A stretch of DNA of 64,000 nucleotides, from positions 62,001 to 126,000 of the forward strand of contig WION01000055.1 of assembly GCA_015039365.1 (NCBI GenBank), in the 5' to 3' direction. The notes below the pieces were generated by a model that saw nothing but the letters and a program-made list of their open reading frames with translations, was not told the origin of the DNA and searched no databases. This stretch comes from Amanita rubescens. Its lineage: Eukaryota > Basidiomycota > Agaricomycetes > Agaricales > Amanitaceae. Shown here piece after piece: positions 56,313 to 64,000 of this stretch (positions within the stretch are counted from its first letter, which is position 1; every line of letters begins with the position of its first letter). The position numbers and the translations under genes were made by a program.

Positions 56313-56696
56313 TTGTCAGCGTGTTTATGTGATGAAACCTATATAAGCAACACCAAACCCAAGTTTCTTTCTCACAATCAATTGGAACTTACTGAGGTGA
56401 GACTTGAGTATCGTCTGGTGGGTATTGAGTCGGAACTTACTGGCGTCGCAGAGATGGACGAGCGGACGTTATATATAAAGGGATACAAGCTCGACCGCCA
56501 GAAAATACGCTCGGAATTCCCTAAATATGATGATGACCTGGAAGACAACTATGAGTTTCGTTACTTTACGCCCATCATCGACAACATCCCAGAAACAGCC
56601 TATAAGTACGTGGGATGTGGAGTGGAGCCTAACGGCTATGATCTGAACTTGGTCCTCGTCCTCGAGGACGGATATGTGTTGAACATTACAACGTGA
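56313..56696 (+). CDS. Orphan protein, about 127 aa
   Basis: It reads LSHNQLELTEVRLEYRLVGI, MDERTLYIKGYKLDRQKIRS, LEDNYEFRYFTPIIDNIPET and YKYVGCGVEPNGYDLNLVLV, ending EDGYVLNITT. Composition is acidic with many aromatics, suggesting a folded domain. The extreme N-terminus (SACLCDETYISNTKPKF) may be spliced differently. No family recognised. It is followed by a TATA-type promoter at 56870 that belongs to the next unit. Confidence 0.4.
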   Translation: MSACLCDETYISNTKPKFLSHNQLELTEVRLEYRLVGIESELTGVAEMDERTLYIKGYKLDRQKIRSEFPKYDDDLEDNYEFRYFTPIIDNIPETAYKYVGCGVEPNGYDLNLVLVLEDGYVLNITT

Positions 56697-56869
56697 TGTT
56701 ATCACCTCCCTTCACATTTCGGCGTTTAGCACGCCGAACATTGTTCACCATTGACGCGCTTTATTCGTATAAAGCGCGCTCCACCTCTTTCACCCATTCA
56801 TCCGCTTATCACTTGAAGTACCCTTTGTTACATGCCTCACTGTACGCTTCATGGACACCCTCGTAAACA

Positions 56870-56878
56870 TATAAATAG
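56870..56878 (+). promoter_or_regulatory. TATA box (TATAAATAG)
   Basis: A consensus TATAAATAG is followed, at the expected distance of about 30 bp, by a CT-rich stretch (CTCCTCATTCTCTCTTCACC), typical for fungal start sites. The first ATG lies at 56929, at the head of the tandem-repeat frame. Confidence 0.5.
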
Positions 56879-56901
56879 GCTCCTCATTCTCTCTTCACCT
56901 C

Positions 56902-57110
56902 AGTACGAATACTCGTAACTGAGGTGAGATGCTCTTTATGATTTCTACGCATACCTTTCTAACTTATATTATGCAGACTATCGTTACTCTTAGGTATGCA
57001 ATTAATATAGTACGAATACTCGTAACTGAGACTATCGTTACTCTTAGGTATGCAATTAATATAGTACGAATACTCGTAACTGAGACTATCGTTACTCTTA
57101 GCGTGTTACC
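56902..57110 (+). repeat. 54-bp tandem repeat translated as an 18-aa repeat
   Basis: Two full 54-bp units (56976-57029 and 57030-57083) and a partial third are practically identical. A segment of the unit, AGTACGAATACTCGTAACTG, also occurs at 56902. The open frame 56929-57192 translates the repeat as RYAINIVRILVTETIVTL units. The period is a multiple of three, so the frame is kept. Whether it is translated is unknown. Confidence 0.7.
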
Positions 57111-57631
57111 GTTTAACAATATGATCGGACGGCGTTGGACGACGTTTTTACGGTCCCGGATGCGCTTCCTAAGGCAGCGCTCGATGTTTTAACGCCTGGA
57201 ATCTGGCCGTCGCTCCCCTAGGGACCTGAGAATGTGACATTGAAAGGTACTTGCCATCCGTTATCTGATCCACCCTCTCTGAGTCTGATGACTATGGGTT
57301 TGTTGCTTTGATCACCGCCGGGTCACATTGTTTTTGGAATGTCCTAGTTGATAGCTGTAGTCATATATGTTCTTTCCATGTGCAGGGTCAAGATGCGGGA
57401 CAGTGAGACGCCGCGCTGTAGAGAGCGCGCCGCAATCCGATCTTTCAGACTCACCCAATACCTACACAGCGCGTTCAACGCCTCTTTCACTTCTCGTTGG
57501 CAGCATCCCATCCGCTGCATACTTGACAATCATCTTGCCGAGGGAGACCCACGTTAGCTTTCCACCATCTTTATGAGGCAACTTAAAACTGTGATCAAGT
57601 AGCGAAAGTTGAATCGGCAGGGTGGAGGACA

Positions 57632-57946
57632 TCAGCCTACTAGGCGATACGTACTTGAAATTTTCCGAGATGGAAGGAACGCGTTATATACAACCGTTCT
57701 ATAGACTGGAACAAAGGGCAGTTTCGAGGCATGAGAGGGAGGTAAACCTTTTTGAGGTCTTCCCAGCACCATTTCGGCTATATGTTGCGGGTGGGCCGTA
57801 CCTACTGTAGTGGCAGCAGCAAGGGCAGACTCGTCTGGTTGATAGCCGGGCACAGCCATCGGCCCGGTCCACGCTCCCATTTCTACAGCAACTCCGTATT
57901 CGACCACGCGCGCTCCAGAATGAATACCAAGAGACTCTTCAGGCAA
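57632..57946 (-). CDS. Unassigned minus-strand open frame
   Basis: It reads GARVVEYGVAVEMGAWTGPM, GYQPDESALAAATTVGTAHP and QHIAEMVLGRPQKG, fairly enzyme-like (Gly/Ala-rich). Downstream on the same strand near 57530 a piece reads KLTWVSLGKMIVKYAADGML. The two could be exons of one decayed gene. I do not recognise the family. Confidence 0.3.
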   Translation of the reverse strand: MPEESLGIHSGARVVEYGVAVEMGAWTGPMAVPGYQPDESALAAATTVGTAHPQHIAEMVLGRPQKGLPPSHASKLPFVPVYRTVVYNAFLPSRKISSTYRLVG

Positions 57947-58227
57947 TCACACGCCAAGAAACCAGAGCATGCTCCAGACTCTGCGCACGACCGAAAACTC
58001 GTATCCGACAGCCAACGTTCTCTACGCTCTCGAATTGTTATGAGGACTACGTTTGGAATACGTTAGATCTTCCACGTCCGCACGTTCGACCCGAGAAGGA
58101 AAGCAAAAACAAACCTCGAATGGGAATTGACAGAAACCGGGCGGTCCCCTTTTGGACTGAACTCGCGAACGACTCTACGGCCCCTTCCTCCCTGTAACCC
58201 AACCTCTCAGTCACAGCGTCCCTCTAG

Positions 58228-58760
58228 ATGGAAAACGAACCGCCCTCCTCAGGCTTAGAAGAAGGGACGACCCACCCTTCTCTCCGCCGGTATACACCTC
58301 CAATGATTTTATGCTTCACCAACACCTCACTCATCCCAGCACTAGGCGATTCCCTCAATGACGGCATCGCTCACAGCCCAAACCAACGCCCTCCGCCGCA
58401 ACTCCCTGATTACCCGTTCCTATCCGCGGCGAGGTATTTGATAGAGGCGAATATGAAGGAGACGTGGGGGAACTTGATCAACATTGCTCAAGATATCGGA
58501 GGTGTCGTAGACGAAGACGAAGATGGGGATTATAGCGACGAGGGTGAGGGTGACGACGGTGGAGACGACCGTTACCTGACACTGACCTTGCGCGCATACA
58601 GGTTTCGAACCTGCCCCAAAGACGCCTCCTCCGACACCGCCCACTCTGGATAGCATCCAACCCACCGGTGCCTCACCTGAACCGGACGAAGGAGACCGAG
58701 GCCTCATGAACCACGGATTGTTCGTCTCAATCCGAAACGCGCGCCGTTGGGTCGAACGAC
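58228..58760 (+). CDS. Acidic-tail protein, paralogue of 51600-52196
   Basis: It reads TPPMILCFTNTSLIPALGDS, LPDYPFLSAARYLIEANMKE, TWGNLINIAQDIGGVVDEDE and an Asp/Glu/Gly tract. The DYPFLSA...NLINIAQDI block matches the minus-strand copy at 51930-52000, where the Trp is a stop. An ACAG acceptor (about 58601) and a last exon with APKTPPPTPPTLDSIQP and SPEPDEGDRGL follow. The gene may start upstream. Unknown family. This copy keeps the key frame open and is the better candidate for a functional member. Confidence 0.45.
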
Positions 58761-58856
58761 TCATTTATACCTTTTCTTACCTCGATTTTGTCAGGATGGG
58801 GGGTGCCGCCGGGTATCGGAAGGATGGAATCAAGGAACGGTGGGAGGCGTCGAAGG

Positions 58857-59302
58857 CGAATGGAGGCGCGTCGTGCGTTGGACGGATTATCAAGATTTAT
58901 TGCGTGCGTGTCCTCCTTACTCACAGATTCACAGAACTGACCCCATGATGCGCACAGTTCATAACAAGCCAAATAAGCAACACAACTGACCACCCCTTTC
59001 ACAGTCAAGCAATGAAGAAGACAGCAACGAAGACATCCGGCTATTCCACATCACGCCACGCATAACGGGGTACTCTCCGCCTCCTCGTCCTACATCTTCC
59101 TCAACCCCAATTCAAGACAAATTAGCCGATGCAAACGCCCAGGATGGAATCAGGGAACGGTGGGAGGCGTTGAAAGCTCATCAGGGAGGGCTGAGTACGT
59201 GGGCATAGTGGACGGATGGGATTGAGCAGACGTAGAAGGGGAATGGAGGCGCGTCGTTCGTTGAATGGATTATCAAGGTTTATTGCGTGCGTGTCCTCCT
59301 TT
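58857..59302 (+). repeat. Local duplication of an about 65-bp segment
   Basis: The segment 58857-58921 (GGAGGCGCGTCGTGCGTTGG, then GGATTATCAAGATTTATTGC) recurs at 59238-59302 with a few changes. A preceding string (GATGGAATCAAGGAACGGTG GGAGGCGT-type) also occurs in both places. Both copies lie after frames that read DGIxERWEAxKA, so the 3' end of the 58228 gene may be partly duplicated in tandem. Confidence 0.6.
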
Positions 59303-60187
59303 GTTATTCTCTGATTCACACAACTGACACATATGCACAGTTCATAGCGTAAGTATCGCCAGACTAGCGTTTTTTGCTTTTCTGTCTCGAAAACTGATAA
59401 TATCGTTGTGTTTTGCTCGTTGTAATGTATCAATACATATCGTCTCTGTCCACGAGTTCTGATTGGCATCACGAAGTGGAAATAGAGTGGACGGGTGGAA
59501 ATAGAACAATAACCAAGAGACCTATTTTTTTTGGTGGCGGTGACGGTTTCAGCTTGGAGCAAACGCGTGGAGATGGCTCATGAGAGGGTGCCGAATCCTG
59601 TCAAGGTACCGCTCCATGTCAGTTGTTGCCTTGAGTCAATCTCGGATGGACGCGTACCTCGGAGTCCAGCTTTCAAATGCATTTTGCTTCATACGTCTTC
59701 ACTAGCGTGATCCGTGCGTATGGATGGGAACCGAAGATTTAGACGCGAAGTATGAAGATTTTGAGCTGGGATTGTAAAAAATAGGCAACGAGACGTACAT
59801 GGGAGTCCGTTGGTACCGTCATGAATCTGAGCGTCGTCCCAACATCTGAAAGCAGCTTTATGTCTTCAATTTCATCAATACATAACCTTACGGACCAGAG
59901 ACGCGTCTCCTCTTCTCTTTTCCTGACGATTCTTAGTGACGCCCAGTCAACTGTGACCACACGCTCACTTTTGCCCTTTTCGTCTCATCCAGTCTTTTCA
60001 CGGTTGCCCCCCTCTCCTTCACTCGCTCTTCATAAGTTCCTTAGTCGTATTCATCCGCACAGTATAGCATATATTGAGCCCAGACAACGGCGTGACCTGT
60101 CTATCTTCCTTCCCTAGGTTTTTCCAGTGAGAGATAGAGTGAACCCACCTAGGTGTCGTGGCGGAGGGACAGGAACCAGATGCAGCT
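59303..60187. other. Non-coding stretch
   Basis: No recognised gene, terminus or tandem repeat. Short open frames on both strands do not show family features. Confidence 0.4.
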
Positions 60188-60730
60188 CTACCTTCTGCGT
60201 ATGGACGAATGAAATGCGAGATACGCATTAATCGCCCGGGCGTTTCGCAGACCTGTACCTGGACAGCAGATCTGAGCCGTGCTGTGTGAGGGACTCGGAG
60301 AAGCAAGGTCTGCAATTGGGCTATGGAATGTCGGATGGCAGCCTGGACGCCTGCTATGGATATGCTTTTCCAGTCTGTTGATATGGTCGATATGCATAAG
60401 TTGTCGACCATCTCGGACCGGGGCTTCCGTTTTTCTTTGCCTGACGCCGTTTGATGACGATGGCACCGATAACGACGAGGAGAGGAAGGATGGCGGGGGC
60501 AGTTTTTCTGTGGGAACTTTGAAGAAAAAGAATGGGATGCAGCCGAGGGGGATGAGACCGTGTTGAGAGACAGTGGAGGGTGGACATGAACGAGGGAGTT
60601 GGTTGGTGAATGGGCGCCGGGCGTGGATCAAGGATGTTGGGAGCGTGAATAAGGATCCGAGGCCCGCAGAAGAGTATCGGGCGCTGGACCGTCTCCGTTG
60701 TCTTCCAGCCTTGAAGACGGGGTGACCCAT
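60188..60730 (-). CDS. Unassigned frame starting in the 48-bp repeat
   Basis: The 180-codon frame starts MGHPVFKAGRQRRRSSARYS; its first seven codons lie in the segment shared with 48460. In an overlapping frame (60354-60587) an apparent membrane helix appears (APAILPLLVVIGAIVIKRRQ), which is more protein-like than the main frame there, so a frameshift or splice is possible. No family recognised. Confidence 0.3.
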   Translation of the reverse strand: MGHPVFKAGRQRRRSSARYSSAGLGSLFTLPTSLIHARRPFTNQLPRSCPPSTVSQHGLIPLGCIPFFFFKVPTEKLPPPSFLSSSLSVPSSSNGVRQRKTEAPVRDGRQLMHIDHINRLEKHIHSRRPGCHPTFHSPIADLASPSPSHSTAQICCPGTGLRNARAINAYLAFHSSIRRR

Positions 60731-61025
60731 GTTGCCAGATAGAGAAGTTATCTAAATTAGGCCTGGGAGCTGAACCCGGTTCTTGGGGTCAGTGCTGCCT
60801 CGTGAACTTATACTACTCCCTCTTTTTATTTTTATTTTAATAGGAAGTTTATATTAGGATGCTACACGAGAACAGTGTAGGTACGTCTGTATGTAGTGTG
60901 CATAGCGCCATCGGGCGTATATGAGAGGAATGAAACGTAGCTGGAGAAAACGTAGTCATTATGAGGTGTAGCCATCGGTAAGTCATTCAGAGATGAGTTT
61001 CAGGTAGAGAGAGGGAAAAAGGAAA

Positions 61026-64000
61026 TCACGGTACATCAAGTGGGAGATGATCAAAAGAGAAAGCAAGAGGATTTTCTTTTATGAATTTAGCAAGTATTTT
61101 ATCGTTATTTGGATTGGTTTTCCAAGTACGTAGAGAGAGAAAGGAAAAGACATACCTACAACACGTTAGGATGTGTTCTCGCGAGTGAAAAACGTCGGGC
61201 GTGCAAAGGCTACAGTCTGTTGATTTTTCGGGAAAGATCCTGCGGTTGTGTTCACCTGTTGGTAGGGATTGGCGTGGGTTGGCCAAACCCTTGAGGGTCT
61301 TGGGTGTGGGTGTACAGTGGGTATGGGTGGGGGTACAGACTCCATGGACCCTCATTCAAACCCATACCCTCAACGTGGGTTTGGGTATCATCAGGCATAC
61401 CCACTCCTGTACCCACTCCTATGTCAGGATAAGGTGGGATGTGGGTAGCTCTGTTGGGACAGAGGCCAGGCCCAGGTCACAAATGCAGCCTGTGTGGGTG
61501 TCTGATAGTTGCAGTGGGGCAGGGGGAGCCTTGGAAGCAGAACCTGTGAAGGGCCACTGGGCCACATGCATCAGTGGCTCACTCCATGGGTCATGATGAT
61601 GGCAGAGGGTGGTGATTACAGAGGCTGGACCTGGGTGTGGCCTGTACACCTGAGGTCTTAGGGTGGCAGCCTGAGTAGTGAGCTGCTGGGTGGGGTTTCA
61701 CTGTTTGGATTGCTCCAGAACAGGTGTGGCTAGAGAGTTGAATTGGGGGTGGCAGTACCTCAGGTGGAGGGTGGGGGATCAGGAGTGTGTTCTCCTTCTG
61801 GTGGTCCATGGGTGCAATGCTGGTGGGCCTGTGGGGTCACTCAGTCTCTGTCAGCCAGCAAAGGAAAGGGACAGAGGGGTCAGAAGGGAATGGAGGGGAA
61901 GGAGACTCCTGGTCCTGTTTGCTTCAAATTGTCTCACATGGCTTAAAGGAGGTGGCAGTGATGAGCACCATTGGAGGCTGGACTGGGCCTACTAGAGTAG
62001 GGGGATGTTGATGGGATATGATTTTGAATGGAAAGGCCAAAAGGGACTCAGGTGGGACTCACCTTAGTTTCAATTACTAGTTTTTTCTTTTCTTTTTCAT
62101 TTTAATTAACTCGTATTACACATATCATTACCTTCATCAAGGGGTATAACCCATAAGGGTGTGGGTGTGGGTATGGAAGTGGGTGTGGGTATGGGTCAGC
62201 TTGCCATGTACCCTGATCCAAACCCATACCCAGAGTGAGGGTATGGGTATGTCACAGGGTGTGGGTGTGGGTATGCATCTGGATACCCAGGGGTTCACCC
62301 AAGCCAATCCCTACCTGTTGGTGCATGGTTAGACATAGCGTATGTGAGGCGTGTGAGGGTGGACATTTTATTGTCAGCTAATTCAAAAAAGAAACGGCTG
62401 TGGGCAGCCGAGCCGATTCCGGGGAGGAAAGAGCATCGGTTGCGGCGGATTTGAAGCCACTGCCGTCCCCTATAGGAGGGTAGACTGGCTTTGAGGCGCC
62501 ATTCAAGTTGTGCGTTGGCGTCTAGTTTGCTTTGTGCTATATAATGCTCTCGGAGCACGGCTGAGCCTATAGTGCGAGGTTCGCCTCCCGTTTTAGCAAT
62601 GTTATCTGCCTTTTCATTGCCGTGGATGCTGACGTGGGAGGGACAGTAGGAAAGGTTGACTTTGACTGAGGAGGAAGACAGAAGATCGAGGAGGAGGAGG
62701 TTTATTCGCAGCGAGACCATTTGGTTTGAGTGTAGACCCATATCGAGGCCACCTTTAAGAACTGCCTCATTGTCGATGAGGAAGTAGACGGATGAGTGAT
62801 GTGGTTTCTGATTGGCGATGAACCATTGGAGGCCAGCCAGGAGAGCTTCTATTTCGGCATCAAAAGAGGAAGCAGCAGGGCAGCGGTGATAGTCATGATC
62901 AAGCGGAAGGCCGTCAACATATGCGACAAATGCCGCCTGCCCAAGTCGCTTTTTGCGCCAGTAAGCGCCATCCGTGTAAATGACGATTGAATTGGGATCA
63001 GACTCGATGGAATGGATCCATGTACGGTATGTGCGAAGCCATGGAGCGAAGTCATCTGATGACTTTTTTGGGTGGGTCATGTGGTGCCAGGTAACGCGAT
63101 CCGGATAGATGTCTAGGACACGATCACCCGGTCTGTTGACCTCGTGAAAGACATCAAATTGTTCGCCGATACGATCTTTATCGATGCGCAGTCTAGACAA
63201 TGGATTGTCACTGGGGAGGTGACAGGGACGTCACTTAGCACGTCGTCCAAGGAGTCTAAAGGGAATGGGGTCCATCTGCCATGCCTTTTTTAGGAGGTGG
63301 TTATCGGGAAGGGTGGCAATGCACGCAGTATATCCGTTCAGGATGAGGTTGCTCCAAAGGTGAATGGGTGCGAGGCCAGAGACGATTTCGGCGCAACCAA
63401 TAGGTGTCCCTTTCATGCCACCGGAGATCCAACGTGCTGCAAAATTCTGGACGCGTCCAATGTGTTTTAGATGTCTAATAACGCCCTGTCCATTGCGAGA
63501 GTACCAAAGGGGGAGACCGTAGGACAGGACAGACAAGACGACCGATTTGTAAGCCAATGCACGATTCCTCGGTTCAAGACCACGACAAGAATTGCCTAAC
63601 ATGTTGCAAGCACGTATCGTACTGAAGGCTTTATTAGTATAAAAGCGTACATGATAATCAAATTTGAGAAACGAATCGAAGAAGAAACCAAGATATCTCC
63701 ATATTTCAGCTGGTTTGATCATGTATTGTTTGCCGGACCAATTAATGGTCAGATTGGGTTGGGCAACGTGCGCAAATTTATGCTGTGAAGCGGTAAGGTC
63801 ATAAGCCGTGAAATGTTTCAATTCAACTTTAGATGGTTCGACGGTGATTCCAATTTTACCAAAATACTCAACCATTAGTTCAAAGGTTCGTTTGAGGGCT
63901 CGATTGTTCTTTTTCATCAAGGTGGATGAGGTCATTAATGTACCATCATCAACGAAAAAGAGGCAGTTGACTTGGTTGTTAGTGTCATATGGGAAAAAGA
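61026..64000 (-). pseudogene. LINE ORF2 C-terminal half: RT end, RNase H, zinc region
   Basis: At the edge the frame reads QVNCLFFVDDGTLMTSST, with FVDD as the reverse-transcriptase active site. The thumb region follows (KIGITVEPSKVELKHF, YLGFFFDSFLKFDYHVRFYT, LAYKSVVLSVLSYGLPLWYS, IGRVQNFAARWISGG). A TGA at 63231 breaks the frame before NPLSRLRIDKDRIGEQF. RNase H has all four acidic/His landmarks: IVIYTDGAYW, SFDAEIEALLAGLQWF, YFLIDNEAVLKGG and HVSIHGNEKADNIAK. The frame reaches SNHAPTG at 62320 and is interrupted. It resumes left of the insertion at LPTGEHNRRIFPEK, with TDCSLCTPDVFHSREHIL TCC-type Cys/His residues and ends at 61026. Presence of RNase H fits fungal Tad-like or I-like LINEs. 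Confidence 0.88.
61263..62313. mobile_element. Non-autonomous hAT-like element (1,051 bp) inside the LINE
   Basis: Terminal repeats begin TAGGGATTGGCNTGGGTTGG (left) and, read inward from the right, TAGGGATTGGCTTGGGTG. A perfect 8-bp duplication CCTGTTGG flanks it (61255-61262 and 62314-62321). Both subterminal parts are rich in GTGGGTATGGGTGTGGG-type strings and their complements. No transposase remains; open frames inside are compositional. The border resembles the terminus proposed at 31291 for the BED hAT gene (TAGGGG, GGGTA-rich), so a transposase of that type could have moved it. That link is inference. Confidence 0.9.

Larger units (their letters stand above)
60822..64000 (-). mobile_element. 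LINE (non-LTR retrotransposon), 3' part, interrupted
   Basis: The element enters from the right edge and ends at an A-rich tail (TTAAAATAAAAATAAAAAGA on the minus strand, 60822-60841). It contains the end of reverse transcriptase, an RNase H domain, and a C-terminal Cys/His region. A 1,051-bp hAT-like insertion splits it at 61263-62313. The frame also carries a TGA at 63231-63233. The 5' part (ORF1, endonuclease) is outside. Confidence 0.88.

Noticed and set aside
61201..62011. Several plus-strand frames of 67-131 codons in the LINE insertion
   Set aside because: They lie in a G-rich non-autonomous element and have Gly/Trp/Val-rich compositional sequence only.
1..64000. CRISPR arrays, rRNA or tRNA genes
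   Set aside because: Repeats present are transposon ends, palindromes and microsatellites; no regularly spaced repeat-spacer pattern or recognisable cloverleaf was seen by eye. A tRNAscan run would be decisive for tRNA.

Overview
This 64 kb window is nuclear DNA of a filamentous basidiomycete, most likely an Agaricomycete. The genes carry many 40-60 bp GT-AG introns. A few conserved eukaryotic genes sit among fungal transposon families: intron-rich hAT, KDZ with a CxC2-type finger, CACTA/EnSpm, PIF/Harbinger, a Ty3/gypsy chromovirus and a LINE with RNase H. There are no operons and no CRISPR or bacterial signals. The window is gene-poor and dominated by mobile DNA.

Layout. 0-7.4 kb holds the cellular genes: an F-box/LRR protein (frameshifted, running off the left edge), an HPP-family membrane protein, an ATG14/UVRAG-type subunit of the Vps34 PI3-kinase complex (one apparent 1-base frameshift), and a small unassigned gene. 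7.4-11.4 kb is a full hAT transposon with exact 8-bp target duplications. 11.4-22.5 kb is a KDZ island: the transposase (minus), an RNase H1-N-domain protein (minus) and an 825-residue accessory protein (plus). Its 3' flank is loaded with the palindrome TGATGCATCA and carries a decayed NF-YB (HAP3) histone-fold gene. 23.2-27.6 kb holds a hAT end and the 3' half of a gypsy chromovirus, which has an extra open frame behind pol. 27.5-31.3 kb is a nested stack: a BED-finger hAT gene is cut by the gypsy LTR and split by a long inverted-repeat element, which itself contains a solo LTR. 31.4-32.8 kb is a Harbinger transposase with one nonsense codon. 34.1-37.1 kb is a basidiomycete-type hypothetical gene interrupted by a second inverted-repeat element. 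37.5-39.6 kb is the 5' half of a gypsy element, ending at a CACTA terminus. 39.6-48.5 kb is an 8.9 kb CACTA element with 28-bp terminal repeats, a decayed transposase, two accessory genes and a third inverted-repeat element. 48.5-60.8 kb is low in genes: small orphan open frames, two TATA-type promoters, a diverged duplicate gene pair, and pseudogenes of galactokinase and an Rsp5-type HECT ligase. 60.8-64 kb is the 3' part of a LINE on the minus strand, interrupted by a 1.05 kb non-autonomous hAT-like element.

The region is a nesting ground for transposons. Insertion order can be read from target duplications, and most premature stops in the mobile genes are TGA. The least familiar features are the third gypsy frame, the palindrome clusters of the KDZ island with the NF-YB relic inside, and the 8-bp-TSD inverted-repeat family. 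All exon borders were read by eye from splice consensus and family conservation.
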